From: Saccharibacillus sacchari DSM 19268
Lineage (GTDB): Bacteria; Bacillota; Bacilli; Paenibacillales; Paenibacillaceae
Assembly: GCF_000585395.1 (NCBI RefSeq)
Contig: NZ_KK073875.1
Span: 5,671,519-5,735,518, forward strand
Reading direction: 5' to 3'
DNA: 64,000 nucleotides
The notes beneath the pieces were generated by a model. The model saw only the letters and a list, made by a program, of their open reading frames with translations. It did not search any database and was not told where the DNA came from. The position numbers were made by a program, and so were the translations under genes. This document shows, piece after piece, positions 17,172-24,647 of the stretch; position 1 is the stretch's first letter, and every line of letters starts with the position of its first letter.

Positions 17172-17290
17172 TTTTCAACTTTTTTAAAAAACTTCAGCTC
17201 GTTTCTGCATTTACTTTTTTACTATGATTCCAAACGAAAATCGAAATCAATCAAACGGAATAGTGTAATATGATAGAGGAGGTGAATCAA

Positions 17291-18910
17291 ATGCTTGAAT
17301 ACAATCGAATTTCCTTCCCCAATAGGGCAGAAGACATGAGATACAATGAAAAGTACCAGCATTCTTATCGTATTTATTTAGATCATTGGGATTCATTTTT
17401 AGCTTTTTTGTCTGATTCCTTACAAAAGGTCGTTTCGAGAGATTCTTCTCACGCATTAGCTATATACGGGCCGCAAGGTGCAGGTAAAACTCTATTTAGC
17501 GACAAATTAGAGAATGATTTTTTGAAAGTAAGAAAAGCAATTCAAAGAAACGAATTAGAATATAGAAACGACAATATTTGGCAGAAAATCGTAATGAGAA
17601 ATCCTAAAGACTTAGGCATTTTAGAAAGAATAACTAGAACTTGTGAATTTATCAATATTACTGACAAACAAAATTGGCTAGAGGAACTGAATAGTTATAG
17701 TAGCGACGCGGTTAAAATCGTTATCGCTGATAATGCTGAAAGAGCATACTTCGGAGCTGCGTTAGCAGGTGTTTCACAAACAGACTTCCTTGCTAATCGC
17801 GCAGGAATGGGCGAACATGTAGCTCAACAATTTGTAAGACTGGCTAGAACAGATTTGAGAAAAACCTTGTTCATTATTTTAGGAAACGTTCCAGAATACT
17901 TAAAATCTTTTTACGACGAATGCGAACGTCAACATTCAAAAATGGCTAGTTACTATGAATTGGATTTGCCTACTCCTTCCGAAAAAGAAAGTATTATTAG
18001 AAGAAACATCAACCGTTTGAATAGTTCTTCTTATTGGAAGTATATTGACTCTATTGATGCAAGTAAAAAAACCAGCTTATATACCGAGCTTCAAGAGGAA
18101 GAAACGACTATTCCAAAAGTATTTGATGCAATTGATGAAGCATTTAGTACTTCCACAAGGCGAGGAGGCCGTCCAGCCAATAAATGCACATTATCATTCG
18201 TGTTAGTGACGGAAGAATTAAATCAAGCAAACGAAATTGCAAGCTCGCTGGCAGGAAGATATATAGACCACGCGGATTATGAATACTCTAATTTGGTCCG
18301 CACTTACAATATTCCAGAAAACTATGCTATTAACATCATGGATAAAGACATAGACAAATATAAAATGTTAGAATCTGAATTTAATTTTCAATTTATTATA
18401 TTTAGTAATGAATGGATAAAAAGGTTATTAAGTATAGATGTTCTTGTTCAACAACTCGCAGTAAAATGTTTAAAACAAATGTTAGAAGAACCCAAAATAG
18501 GAATTCCGATAAAAGCTAAGCAAAAGCGTAAATTAGAAAGAGATATTTCATGCGATACTCTTATAGAAAAAGGAGGAGTTCAGCAGTCTTTTTTATCTTC
18601 TTTTTGGAATTTAGGAGCAAGAAGAGGATCACAATATGAAGATATTTTGAGAGGTCATTTTGAAGGATACAATACTACCAACAGCACAGGAAGCACCAGC
18701 AAAAAGAGACCTGATATTGTTTTGAAAAGTTACAACCCTTGTTCTATATTGGAAGCTGAAGACGAAACATCAAAGCAAATCGTTCAGGCTATTGTAAGAG
18801 AGTATCATGCAGTGGAAATCACCACGATAAAAAATGCAACTACAAAAAAAGTAATGGATTACTTGGACGATAAAATCCCTAACTATGTGGAATTATTACA
18901 AAATCATTGA
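17291..18910 (+). CDS. AAA+-type ATPase with a possible C-terminal PD-(D/E)xK-like domain, in an AT-rich island
   Basis: 539 aa from the ATG at 17291, directly behind GAGGAGGTGA (an in-frame ATG at 17270 lies upstream of that site). Walker A GPQGAGKT is at residues 60-67, a Walker-B-like VKIVIAD at 141-147, and a sensor-1-like FIILGN at 194-199. Near the C-terminus PDIVL (474-478) and ILEAE (486-490) followed by an amphipathic helix (SKQIVQAIVREY) resemble a PD-(D/E)xK nuclease core with ExE instead of ExK; this is a weak inference. Base composition is far lower in G+C than both neighbours, and Arg is mostly AGA rather than CGC, which indicates horizontal transfer. It splits the kinase from manA. 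No partner gene is present. An antiphage function is possible but unproven. Confidence 0.72.
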   Translation: MLEYNRISFPNRAEDMRYNEKYQHSYRIYLDHWDSFLAFLSDSLQKVVSRDSSHALAIYGPQGAGKTLFSDKLENDFLKVRKAIQRNELEYRNDNIWQKIVMRNPKDLGILERITRTCEFINITDKQNWLEELNSYSSDAVKIVIADNAERAYFGAALAGVSQTDFLANRAGMGEHVAQQFVRLARTDLRKTLFIILGNVPEYLKSFYDECERQHSKMASYYELDLPTPSEKESIIRRNINRLNSSSYWKYIDSIDASKKTSLYTELQEEETTIPKVFDAIDEAFSTSTRRGGRPANKCTLSFVLVTEELNQANEIASSLAGRYIDHADYEYSNLVRTYNIPENYAINIMDKDIDKYKMLESEFNFQFIIFSNEWIKRLLSIDVLVQQLAVKCLKQMLEEPKIGIPIKAKQKRKLERDISCDTLIEKGGVQQSFLSSFWNLGARRGSQYEDILRGHFEGYNTTNSTGSTSKKRPDIVLKSYNPCSILEAEDETSKQIVQAIVREYHAVEITTIKNATTKKVMDYLDDKIPNYVELLQNH

Positions 18911-18990
18911 TTTTAAAAGTTATATGACCTAAATATATTATTTCCTTCTGTTGGTTATCTTACACAAGTATTAAAAAGGAGCGAAAACCC

Positions 18991-19950
18991 ATGCCAGAAA
19001 CCGTACGCGAACCGCTTTTCCTCACTCCCGTTTTCCAGGAACGCATCTGGGGCGGCACCAAGCTGAACACCCTGTTCGGCTACGATATTCCCAATGACAA
19101 GACCGGCGAATGCTGGGCGGTATCGGGACATCCGAACGGACAAAGCATCGTACATAACGGACCTTACGCAGGAACCAAGCTGGGCGATCTGTGGACCGAT
19201 CATCCCGAGCTGTTCGGCGATTCGGAGTCCGACGTCTTCCCGCTGTTGACCAAAATTCTCGACGCTTCCGACGACCTATCGGTGCAAGTACACCCGGACG
19301 ACGCTTACGCGCGCGAATTCGAGAACGGCGAGCTGGGCAAAACGGAATGCTGGTACATCGTCGATGCCGAGCCGGGTGCTTCCATCGTCTACGGCCACAA
19401 CGCCCAGTCCCATGAGGAGCTGCGTTCGATGATCGAAGCCGGGCAATGGGATACGCTGCTGACGAAGATCGAAGTGAAGCCGGGCGATTTCTTCTACGTG
19501 CCGAGCGGAACGATCCACGCTTTGGGCGCGGGCATCGTGGTTCTGGAAACCCAGCAAAGCTCCGATACCACCTACCGCGTCTATGATTACGACCGCAAAG
19601 ATGCCAACGGCCAAGGCCGCGAGCTGCATCTGGAAAAAGCGATCGAAGTCACGACCGTGCCGCAATCCTACACGGGCGGCGCGTACGAGACGGACCACGT
19701 GGACGGCGCGACGATTACCAAGTTCGTATCGAACTCCTTTTTCACCGTGGAAAAATGGGAAGTGGACGGCACGGCGAAATTCGAAGGCCGCGAACGTTAC
19801 ACGATCGTGAGTATTCTGGACGGCGAAGGCACGCTGAAAGGCGGAGACGGCGAATATGCGCTGAAAAAAGGCGATCACTTCATCCTCCCTGCCGGATTCG
19901 GGGCTTATAAGATTGAAGGCACGTTGACGACGATCTCTTCGTGGGAGTAA
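18991..19950 (+). CDS. manA: mannose-6-phosphate isomerase, class I
   Basis: 319 aa, start preceded by AAAAAGGAGCG. It interconverts mannose-6-phosphate and fructose-6-phosphate in the cytoplasm. The cupin zinc ligands are visible: VQVHPDD near residue 94, ECWYIVD near 116, and the GTIHALGAGIVVLE segment near 172, followed by the catalytic-arginine region TYRVYDYDR. Length is usual for the short bacterial class I type. Its original partner is probably the ROK kinase upstream, as in the gmuE-gmuF pair of Bacillus subtilis. Confidence 0.95.
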   Translation: MPETVREPLFLTPVFQERIWGGTKLNTLFGYDIPNDKTGECWAVSGHPNGQSIVHNGPYAGTKLGDLWTDHPELFGDSESDVFPLLTKILDASDDLSVQVHPDDAYAREFENGELGKTECWYIVDAEPGASIVYGHNAQSHEELRSMIEAGQWDTLLTKIEVKPGDFFYVPSGTIHALGAGIVVLETQQSSDTTYRVYDYDRKDANGQGRELHLEKAIEVTTVPQSYTGGAYETDHVDGATITKFVSNSFFTVEKWEVDGTAKFEGRERYTIVSILDGEGTLKGGDGEYALKKGDHFILPAGFGAYKIEGTLTTISSWE

Positions 19951-19967
19951 TGTTCGCGTGAGATAGT

Positions 19968-20007
19968 AAAACCGCTTTTCGGCATGGGATGCCGGAGAGC
20001 GGTTTTT
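19968..20007 (+). terminator. intrinsic terminator after manA
   Basis: AAAACCGCT-CGGCAT pairs with ATGCCG-AGCGGTTTTT, ending in a T-run. Confidence 0.85.
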
Positions 20008-20128
20008 GTTTCGGATAAAAACAGACAACAACTATCGTTTCCCAAAATATCCTTCAAAACCATAATCGCCTTCTTGAAACCTTTTATCTCCAAATCCCGT
20101 AATAGTGCAGGAAAGCAGGTAAGTTAGC

Positions 20129-20228
20129 ACTTTGACCGCATTCTATTTAAGATTTGCGTCCCTTGGAAACACGCACGCTTCAAGCGGGTTTTCGAAAGTC
20201 GTAACTTAACGTCATTACCGGTCAACGT
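20129..20228. mobile_element. R2 palindromic element, copy b
   Basis: Ends ACTTTGACCG and CGGTCAACGT are imperfect inverted repeats. The interior (ACGCTTCAAGCGGGTTTTCG and flanks) matches the reverse complement of copy a at 951-1048 over about 80 bases with moderate divergence. No obvious target duplication. It lies in the 405-base gap between manA and the M13 peptidase gene; the rest of that gap shows nothing. Confidence 0.68.
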
Positions 20229-20355
20229 AATAAGTTTTTATCTTTTTCCTGACTTCTTGCCGTTCCGTTGTTTATTCCGTTGCCGTATTTTATCAAATAC
20301 GCAAGCGCGATTCTCGACAACACGACCTATTCATTCATTTCTAGGAGGGTTTCAA

Positions 20356-22710
20356 GTGAAAAAAGCTGCAAAACTGATCTTAGCTTCATCCTTGCTGCTC
20401 GCAGCAATGCCGACAACAGGCCTGACGCATGCGGAAGAAGCGACGCTCACCCGGGCTCAGGTCGTCGATTATCTGCTTAGCATTACGGACGATTATTCGC
20501 CTGACTTGAGTAAATCGGATATTTTAAAAGGAGATGCCCAAGGCAATATCGCGGAAAGTCGCTCCGTTTCCCGCATCGAAGCATTGGTCATGCTCGGCCG
20601 CGCGTTTCCTAATCTCCCAACACCGACAGGCAACGACCTGCGCCAGATCGGCACGGCTCCTACTTTCAGCGATGTTCCGACTTGGGCACAGAACGAGCTG
20701 GCCCGGCTTGCCGATGCGGGCATCGTGGCAGGCACTGCGGACGGCGAGTTAGGTTCCTCCGATCCGGTCACTCTGGAGCAGCTCGAGACTTTTACGCATC
20801 GGGCCATGGCTTTGGAGGGTACCAATCCGCGTGACGACTACTACGAATACATAAATAAAGACTGGCTGAACAAGTCGACGATCGATGCCGGCGAAGCGAC
20901 GAACGGCGTATTTAACGAATTGTCCGTCGCCAACGAAAAACGTCTCAACGAAATGATCACCCGGATCGCCGCCGGTCCACAAACGTCCGGCTCCGTCGAA
21001 CAAAAAATCGCGGATTTTTACAGCAACGCGCTCGACGTCGAGCATCGCAATCAACAAGGCATTCAGCCGATCGAAAAGTATTTGAAATCGATCGATCAGG
21101 CGACCAGCGTGCAGCAGTTGTTCGATGCGACATTGGAAATCGAAAGCAAGATCGGAACCGGATCGCTGCTTGGCTTCGGCGTCATGAGCGATGCCAAGGA
21201 CAGCAACACGAACGCGCTCTATTTCAGTGCACTCGGAGTAAGTCTGGATAAGAACAGCTACACTTCCGAGGACACGAGAGTCAAAGAAGCCTTTATCGGT
21301 TATCTGGCCAATCTGCTCAAACTGTCCGGCGTCGAGGAAAACAGCGCTCAAGCACAAGCCGAATCGATGTTCGAACTGGAGAAACAACTGTCGGCGGCCT
21401 CCATGGATGCGCAGGATCAGGCTGACGTAAGCAAATACTACAACCCGTACACCAAAGCGCAATTCAAAGCTCTTTTCCCAAGCATCGATACCGATAACCT
21501 ATTAAAAGAGCTGGGTCTGGACAAAGCGGATAAAATCATTGTCACAGACGTAGGCTTAGCCAAAAAATCGGCAGAGCTGCTAACCGACGAAAATCTGAGC
21601 GCATTGAAAACTTACGCCAAAACGTCGCTGCTGAGCAGTATGGGCGGCGTGTTATCCGAAGACTTGGAGAAGCTGGCCCAAGATTACCAAGCTCAACTGT
21701 ATGGCGTGGTCGGCGAGAAAACCCGGCAGCAAAAAGCGATCGCGCTGACCCAAAGCGTCATGAGCGACTATCTGGGACAAACGTTCGCGGAGCGCTACTT
21801 CAGCCCTGAAGCCAAGCAGGACGTCGAAAAAATGGCGGAACAGTTTATCGGCGTGTACAAACAGCGGATTCAGGATCTCGATTGGATGTCCGAAGCCACC
21901 AAGGCTAAAGCGCTCAAAAAGCTCGATACGATGAAAATCAAAGTCGGTTACCCGGACAAAGCCAAAGACAACCTGAAGAACGTGCAGATCGTATCCGTCC
22001 AAAACGACGGTTCGTTATTCGAGAATGCGATCGCGATTACCAAAGCTTCCAACAAAGAAGTCGTCGAGTCTTTGGGCAAGCCCGTCGACAAAGATGCTTG
22101 GTCAACCAGCGTTTATACGGTCAACGCCTTCTACAGTCCGCTGAACAATGAAATTGTTTTCCCGGCCGGCATTCTGCAGGCACCGTTCTATGATATCGAC
22201 GCGAAGCATGAAACGAATATGGGCGCGATCGGTATGGTTATTGCGCACGAAATCAGTCACGCCTTCGATAACCTGGGCTCCGCTTATGACGAAAACGGCA
22301 ACGCCGTGAATTGGTGGACCGAAGAGGATTACGCACAATTCCAGCAAAAGCTTCAGCGCGTGGTGGAGTATTATGACGGCGTGGAAATTTTGCCGGGTGT
22401 TGAAAATAACGGCGCATTGACCGTCAGCGAAAACGTCGCCGATCTCGGCGGCATGGCTACGTCTCTTCAGGTCCTGTCGCAGACGGAAAACCCGGATTAC
22501 AAAGCCTACTTCGAAGGATATGCTACCATTTGGCGTTCCACGATGAATCGCGAATACGCGGCTTACGTCTCTTCCGTCGATACCCACTCGGCCAACAAAG
22601 TCCGCGTGAACCGCACCATCGGCAACTTCCCGCAGTTCTACGAAGCTTACGGCGTCACGGAGAAAGACGCGATGTACGTCGCTCCGGAGGAGCGGGTTAG
22701 CATCTGGTAA
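20356..22710 (+). CDS. secreted M13 family metallopeptidase with N-terminal SLH-like domain
   Basis: 784 aa from a GTG at 20356 behind CTAGGAGGG; the frame extends 33 codons upstream without a binding site. Signal peptide at residues 1-26 (LILASSLLLAAMPTTGLTHA). Residues about 35-155 form one or two S-layer-homology-like modules (FSDVPTWAQNELARLADAGI). The neprilysin/PepO-like peptidase follows: NxxFNELS-type start, zinc motif HEISH at residues 631-635 and ENVADLGG near 692, and the usual C-terminal RVSIW. It should cleave peptides outside the cell, possibly wall-bound through the N-terminal modules. Fusion with SLH modules is uncommon for M13. Confidence 0.92.
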   Translation: MKKAAKLILASSLLLAAMPTTGLTHAEEATLTRAQVVDYLLSITDDYSPDLSKSDILKGDAQGNIAESRSVSRIEALVMLGRAFPNLPTPTGNDLRQIGTAPTFSDVPTWAQNELARLADAGIVAGTADGELGSSDPVTLEQLETFTHRAMALEGTNPRDDYYEYINKDWLNKSTIDAGEATNGVFNELSVANEKRLNEMITRIAAGPQTSGSVEQKIADFYSNALDVEHRNQQGIQPIEKYLKSIDQATSVQQLFDATLEIESKIGTGSLLGFGVMSDAKDSNTNALYFSALGVSLDKNSYTSEDTRVKEAFIGYLANLLKLSGVEENSAQAQAESMFELEKQLSAASMDAQDQADVSKYYNPYTKAQFKALFPSIDTDNLLKELGLDKADKIIVTDVGLAKKSAELLTDENLSALKTYAKTSLLSSMGGVLSEDLEKLAQDYQAQLYGVVGEKTRQQKAIALTQSVMSDYLGQTFAERYFSPEAKQDVEKMAEQFIGVYKQRIQDLDWMSEATKAKALKKLDTMKIKVGYPDKAKDNLKNVQIVSVQNDGSLFENAIAITKASNKEVVESLGKPVDKDAWSTSVYTVNAFYSPLNNEIVFPAGILQAPFYDIDAKHETNMGAIGMVIAHEISHAFDNLGSAYDENGNAVNWWTEEDYAQFQQKLQRVVEYYDGVEILPGVENNGALTVSENVADLGGMATSLQVLSQTENPDYKAYFEGYATIWRSTMNREYAAYVSSVDTHSANKVRVNRTIGNFPQFYEAYGVTEKDAMYVAPEERVSIW

Positions 22711-22738
22711 CCCGTTCCTCTGGGCCAAAGTCTCAGTG

Positions 22739-22933
22739 TGTCGAGAAAGTTACGTATGCGCGGGGAAGCGAAAAGACTGCGAGAGAAATTCGTTCCGGTC
22801 GCGTGTTGAAATCTGAAAAAAGGATTGAAGTTTTATTTGTATTTTCCCGATTTCAAAGGCGAGCGCTAACGCTCCTGCACTGAATTTCTCTCTCCGTCTT
22901 CTCGCTTCCAGCTACGTTGGGCTTTCTAGACAC
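22739..22933. repeat. R1 intergenic inverted-repeat element, copy B
   Basis: Arms run from TCGAGAAAGTTACG at the left to ACGTTGGGCTTTCTAGA at the right, containing ACTGCGAGAGAAATTCGTTC and CTGAATTTCTCTCTCCGTC. It follows the M13 gene directly. Confidence 0.8.
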
Positions 22934-22936
22934 GTC

Positions 22937-22968
22937 GACTTCGATCCTTCGGATCGAAGTCTTTTTTT
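22937..22968 (+). terminator. intrinsic terminator downstream of the M13 gene and R1-B
   Basis: GACTTCGATCC, loop TTC, GGATCGAAGTC, then seven T. The R1-B element lies between the stop codon and this terminator, so R1-B should be transcribed. Confidence 0.9.
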
Positions 22969-22987
22969 GTATGGGATAATTTTAAGT

Positions 22988-23032
22988 GCGACGAGGTACA
23001 ATCACTTACGATCCGCGGTTGTACCTCGCCGC
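22988..23032. other. long hairpin at the nitroreductase 3' end
   Basis: GCG-CGAGGTACAA (22988-23001) pairs with TTGTACCTCG-CGC (23019-23032). There is no T-run on either strand, so it is a weak or factor-assisted terminator, or an mRNA 3' barrier. Confidence 0.5.
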
Positions 23033-23035
23033 GAT

Positions 23036-23671
23036 TTAACGCCAGAACGTAATTTGCTCGGGCGTGAGGCGTACGGACTCATAGCCCGTTTCGTCTGCTT
23101 GGCCAAGAGATAAGATGACGACCGGGCTGTATCGTTCAGGGTCGAGATCGAAAGCTTCCGCCAGTCGATCGGCTTCGAATCCGCCGATCGGGTTGGTATC
23201 GTAGCCGTAAGCTTTGGCTGTCAACATCAACTGCATCGCGAAAAAGGCGCTGTCGATCTTCAAGACTTCGTTCAGCTTGTCTGCCGGGAGCTGCGGATAG
23301 TGCGCGTTAATCGCTCCCAATTGCTGGTCGCGCACCTCTGCCGGCATTTTGCCTTCTTCGACCGCTTTGTTAAAAATATAATCCGACTGCTTATAATGCT
23401 GAGTGTCCGCAAAAATGAGAAGCATCGCGGAAGACGTATCGTTTTGCAGAGTGTTGAACATCACGAGCGGACGCAGCTTGGCTTTGCCTTCTTCGCTTTC
23501 GACGACCACGACGCGCCACGGTTGCAGATTGGCCGAAGAAGGCGCCGACGAAGCCTCTTCGATCATACGCGTTAATTCTTCTTTTGAAATTTTATGGTCC
23601 GTACGGTATTTTCGGATTGAGCGGCGTCCTTTCATCAGGTCGCGCAGGTAGTTTTGTTGAGTGGTTTCCAT
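23036..23671 (-). CDS. nitroreductase family protein
   Basis: 211 aa, ATG preceded by AAAGGAG. FMN-binding features of the family are present: RRSIRKY near residue 16, SAPSSANLQPWRVVVV near 45, and GYDTNPIGGF near 155. It is an FMN-dependent NAD(P)H oxidoreductase acting on nitro, quinone or similar electrophiles. A 20-bp perfect palindrome sits between its apparent -35 and -10, suggesting control by an electrophile- or redox-sensing repressor not encoded next to it. Confidence 0.92.
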   Translation of the reverse strand: METTQQNYLRDLMKGRRSIRKYRTDHKISKEELTRMIEEASSAPSSANLQPWRVVVVESEEGKAKLRPLVMFNTLQNDTSSAMLLIFADTQHYKQSDYIFNKAVEEGKMPAEVRDQQLGAINAHYPQLPADKLNEVLKIDSAFFAMQLMLTAKAYGYDTNPIGGFEADRLAEAFDLDPERYSPVVILSLGQADETGYESVRLTPEQITFWR

Positions 23672-23739
23672 GTTTCAGACTCCTTTGAATTGAATTTATG
23701 GTAAGGTGTGAGGGTCGATTACCGTCTCACAAATAGGAG

Positions 23740-23771
23740 TCTAAACTATAAACCATGGTTTATAGCAAGCG
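23740..23771 (-). promoter_or_regulatory. nitroreductase promoter with a 20-bp palindromic operator
   Basis: CTATAAACCATGGTTTATAG (23746-23765) is a perfect palindrome. On the minus strand TTGCTA and TTTAGA are exactly 17 bases apart and the palindrome fills the spacer, so a bound repressor would occlude RNA polymerase. HxlR/MarR/TetR-type control is plausible. Confidence 0.7.
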
Positions 23772-23815
23772 CGGCATGTCGACCGAATTGATTTTATAGT
23801 TTGCGTTCGATTCGA

Positions 23816-23864
23816 ACGAAAATTCGGCAGCATCCACATCCGTCGAGGTTTGAAGAAACGCCCT
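23816..23864. repeat. R3 element remnant (one end only)
   Basis: ACGAAAATTCGGCA, then CCGTCGAGGTTTGAAG and ACGCCCT, match the right end of the MITE-like R3 element at 41852-42055. The other end is absent. It abuts the R4 array. Confidence 0.6.
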
Positions 23865-24056
23865 AACGGATCGCATATCCGCTGGGACACTCATTTTCGC
23901 GATCTAAAATTTGTAACGGATCGTAGGGACGCTTAAACTGAAAAAGCGGGTGAAATGAGTACGAAAATCGGCCTTTTTCACCGCTAAGCGTCGCCTCGTT
24001 CCGTTACAAATCTCAATTCCCCAATTTGGAGCGCTAAGCGTCATGTCGATCCGCTA
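23864..24056. repeat. R4 four-unit phased repeat array, locus 2
   Basis: Units at 23864(+), 23914(+), 23985(-) and 24035(-), 22 bases each, spacings 50, 71, 50. Best-conserved unit: TAACGGAT-CGTAGG-GACGCTTA. The centre holds an extra hairpin, AGCGGGTGAAA with TTTCACCGCT. Same geometry as the locus at 13524. Confidence 0.82.
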
Positions 24057-24188
24057 CACGTCGTCTGCTCCGGATTACGCTCGCCCGATCAGGTTGAATG
24101 CATCGATGCGGAGCGGATCTTGATAGATGGACGGACCACGCTGAACCTAAAATGGAATGCGTTCAACGTATTAGAAACGGAGGGTTTC

Positions 24189-24557
24189 ATGAAAATTAGC
24201 GAAGTCTCGAAAGCCGCCGAATTGCCAATCTCTACGATTCGTTATTATGAAAGAATGGGCATTATCCCTGATGAGTATATGCTGCGCGATCCGAATAATT
24301 ACCGGGTCTATGACGCAGATATTTTGCGCCATCTGGATGTCGTGAAGACCAGCCTGGACATCGGATTCTCTATTGGAGAGATCCGCTCGATGATTACCGG
24401 AATGGGCTGCTCGATAGAAGAACAGCATCATTTGCTAGAAGAAAAAATCACCGAAATCAAGCATGCCCAGCAAAAGCTGGAAGAAGCCAAACAATATCTT
24501 CAAAGCCTGATACAAACGGGGATCGTGTGTGCGGAAGGATTCGGAAAATCTTCCTGA
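24189..24557 (+). CDS. MerR family transcriptional regulator
   Basis: 122 aa from the ATG at 24189 behind GGAGGG; 23 further upstream codons lack a binding site. The winged-helix domain is typical (KISEVSKAAELPISTIRYYERMGI at residues 2-25, then NYRVYD), followed by a dimerisation helix (residues 75-110). The short C-terminus has two Cys (GMGC, IVCAEG) but no clear metal site. No target gene can be assigned; it is convergent with the PBP gene. Confidence 0.9.
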   Translation: MKISEVSKAAELPISTIRYYERMGIIPDEYMLRDPNNYRVYDADILRHLDVVKTSLDIGFSIGEIRSMITGMGCSIEEQHHLLEEKITEIKHAQQKLEEAKQYLQSLIQTGIVCAEGFGKSS

Positions 24558-24647
24558 GCCCGTATCGAAAACAGGACGGAATTCTGCGGAAACAGCCAAT
24601 CCTTCACCCGCCGCTTCCTGTTATGACGATTAGGCCAAACACTGCGC

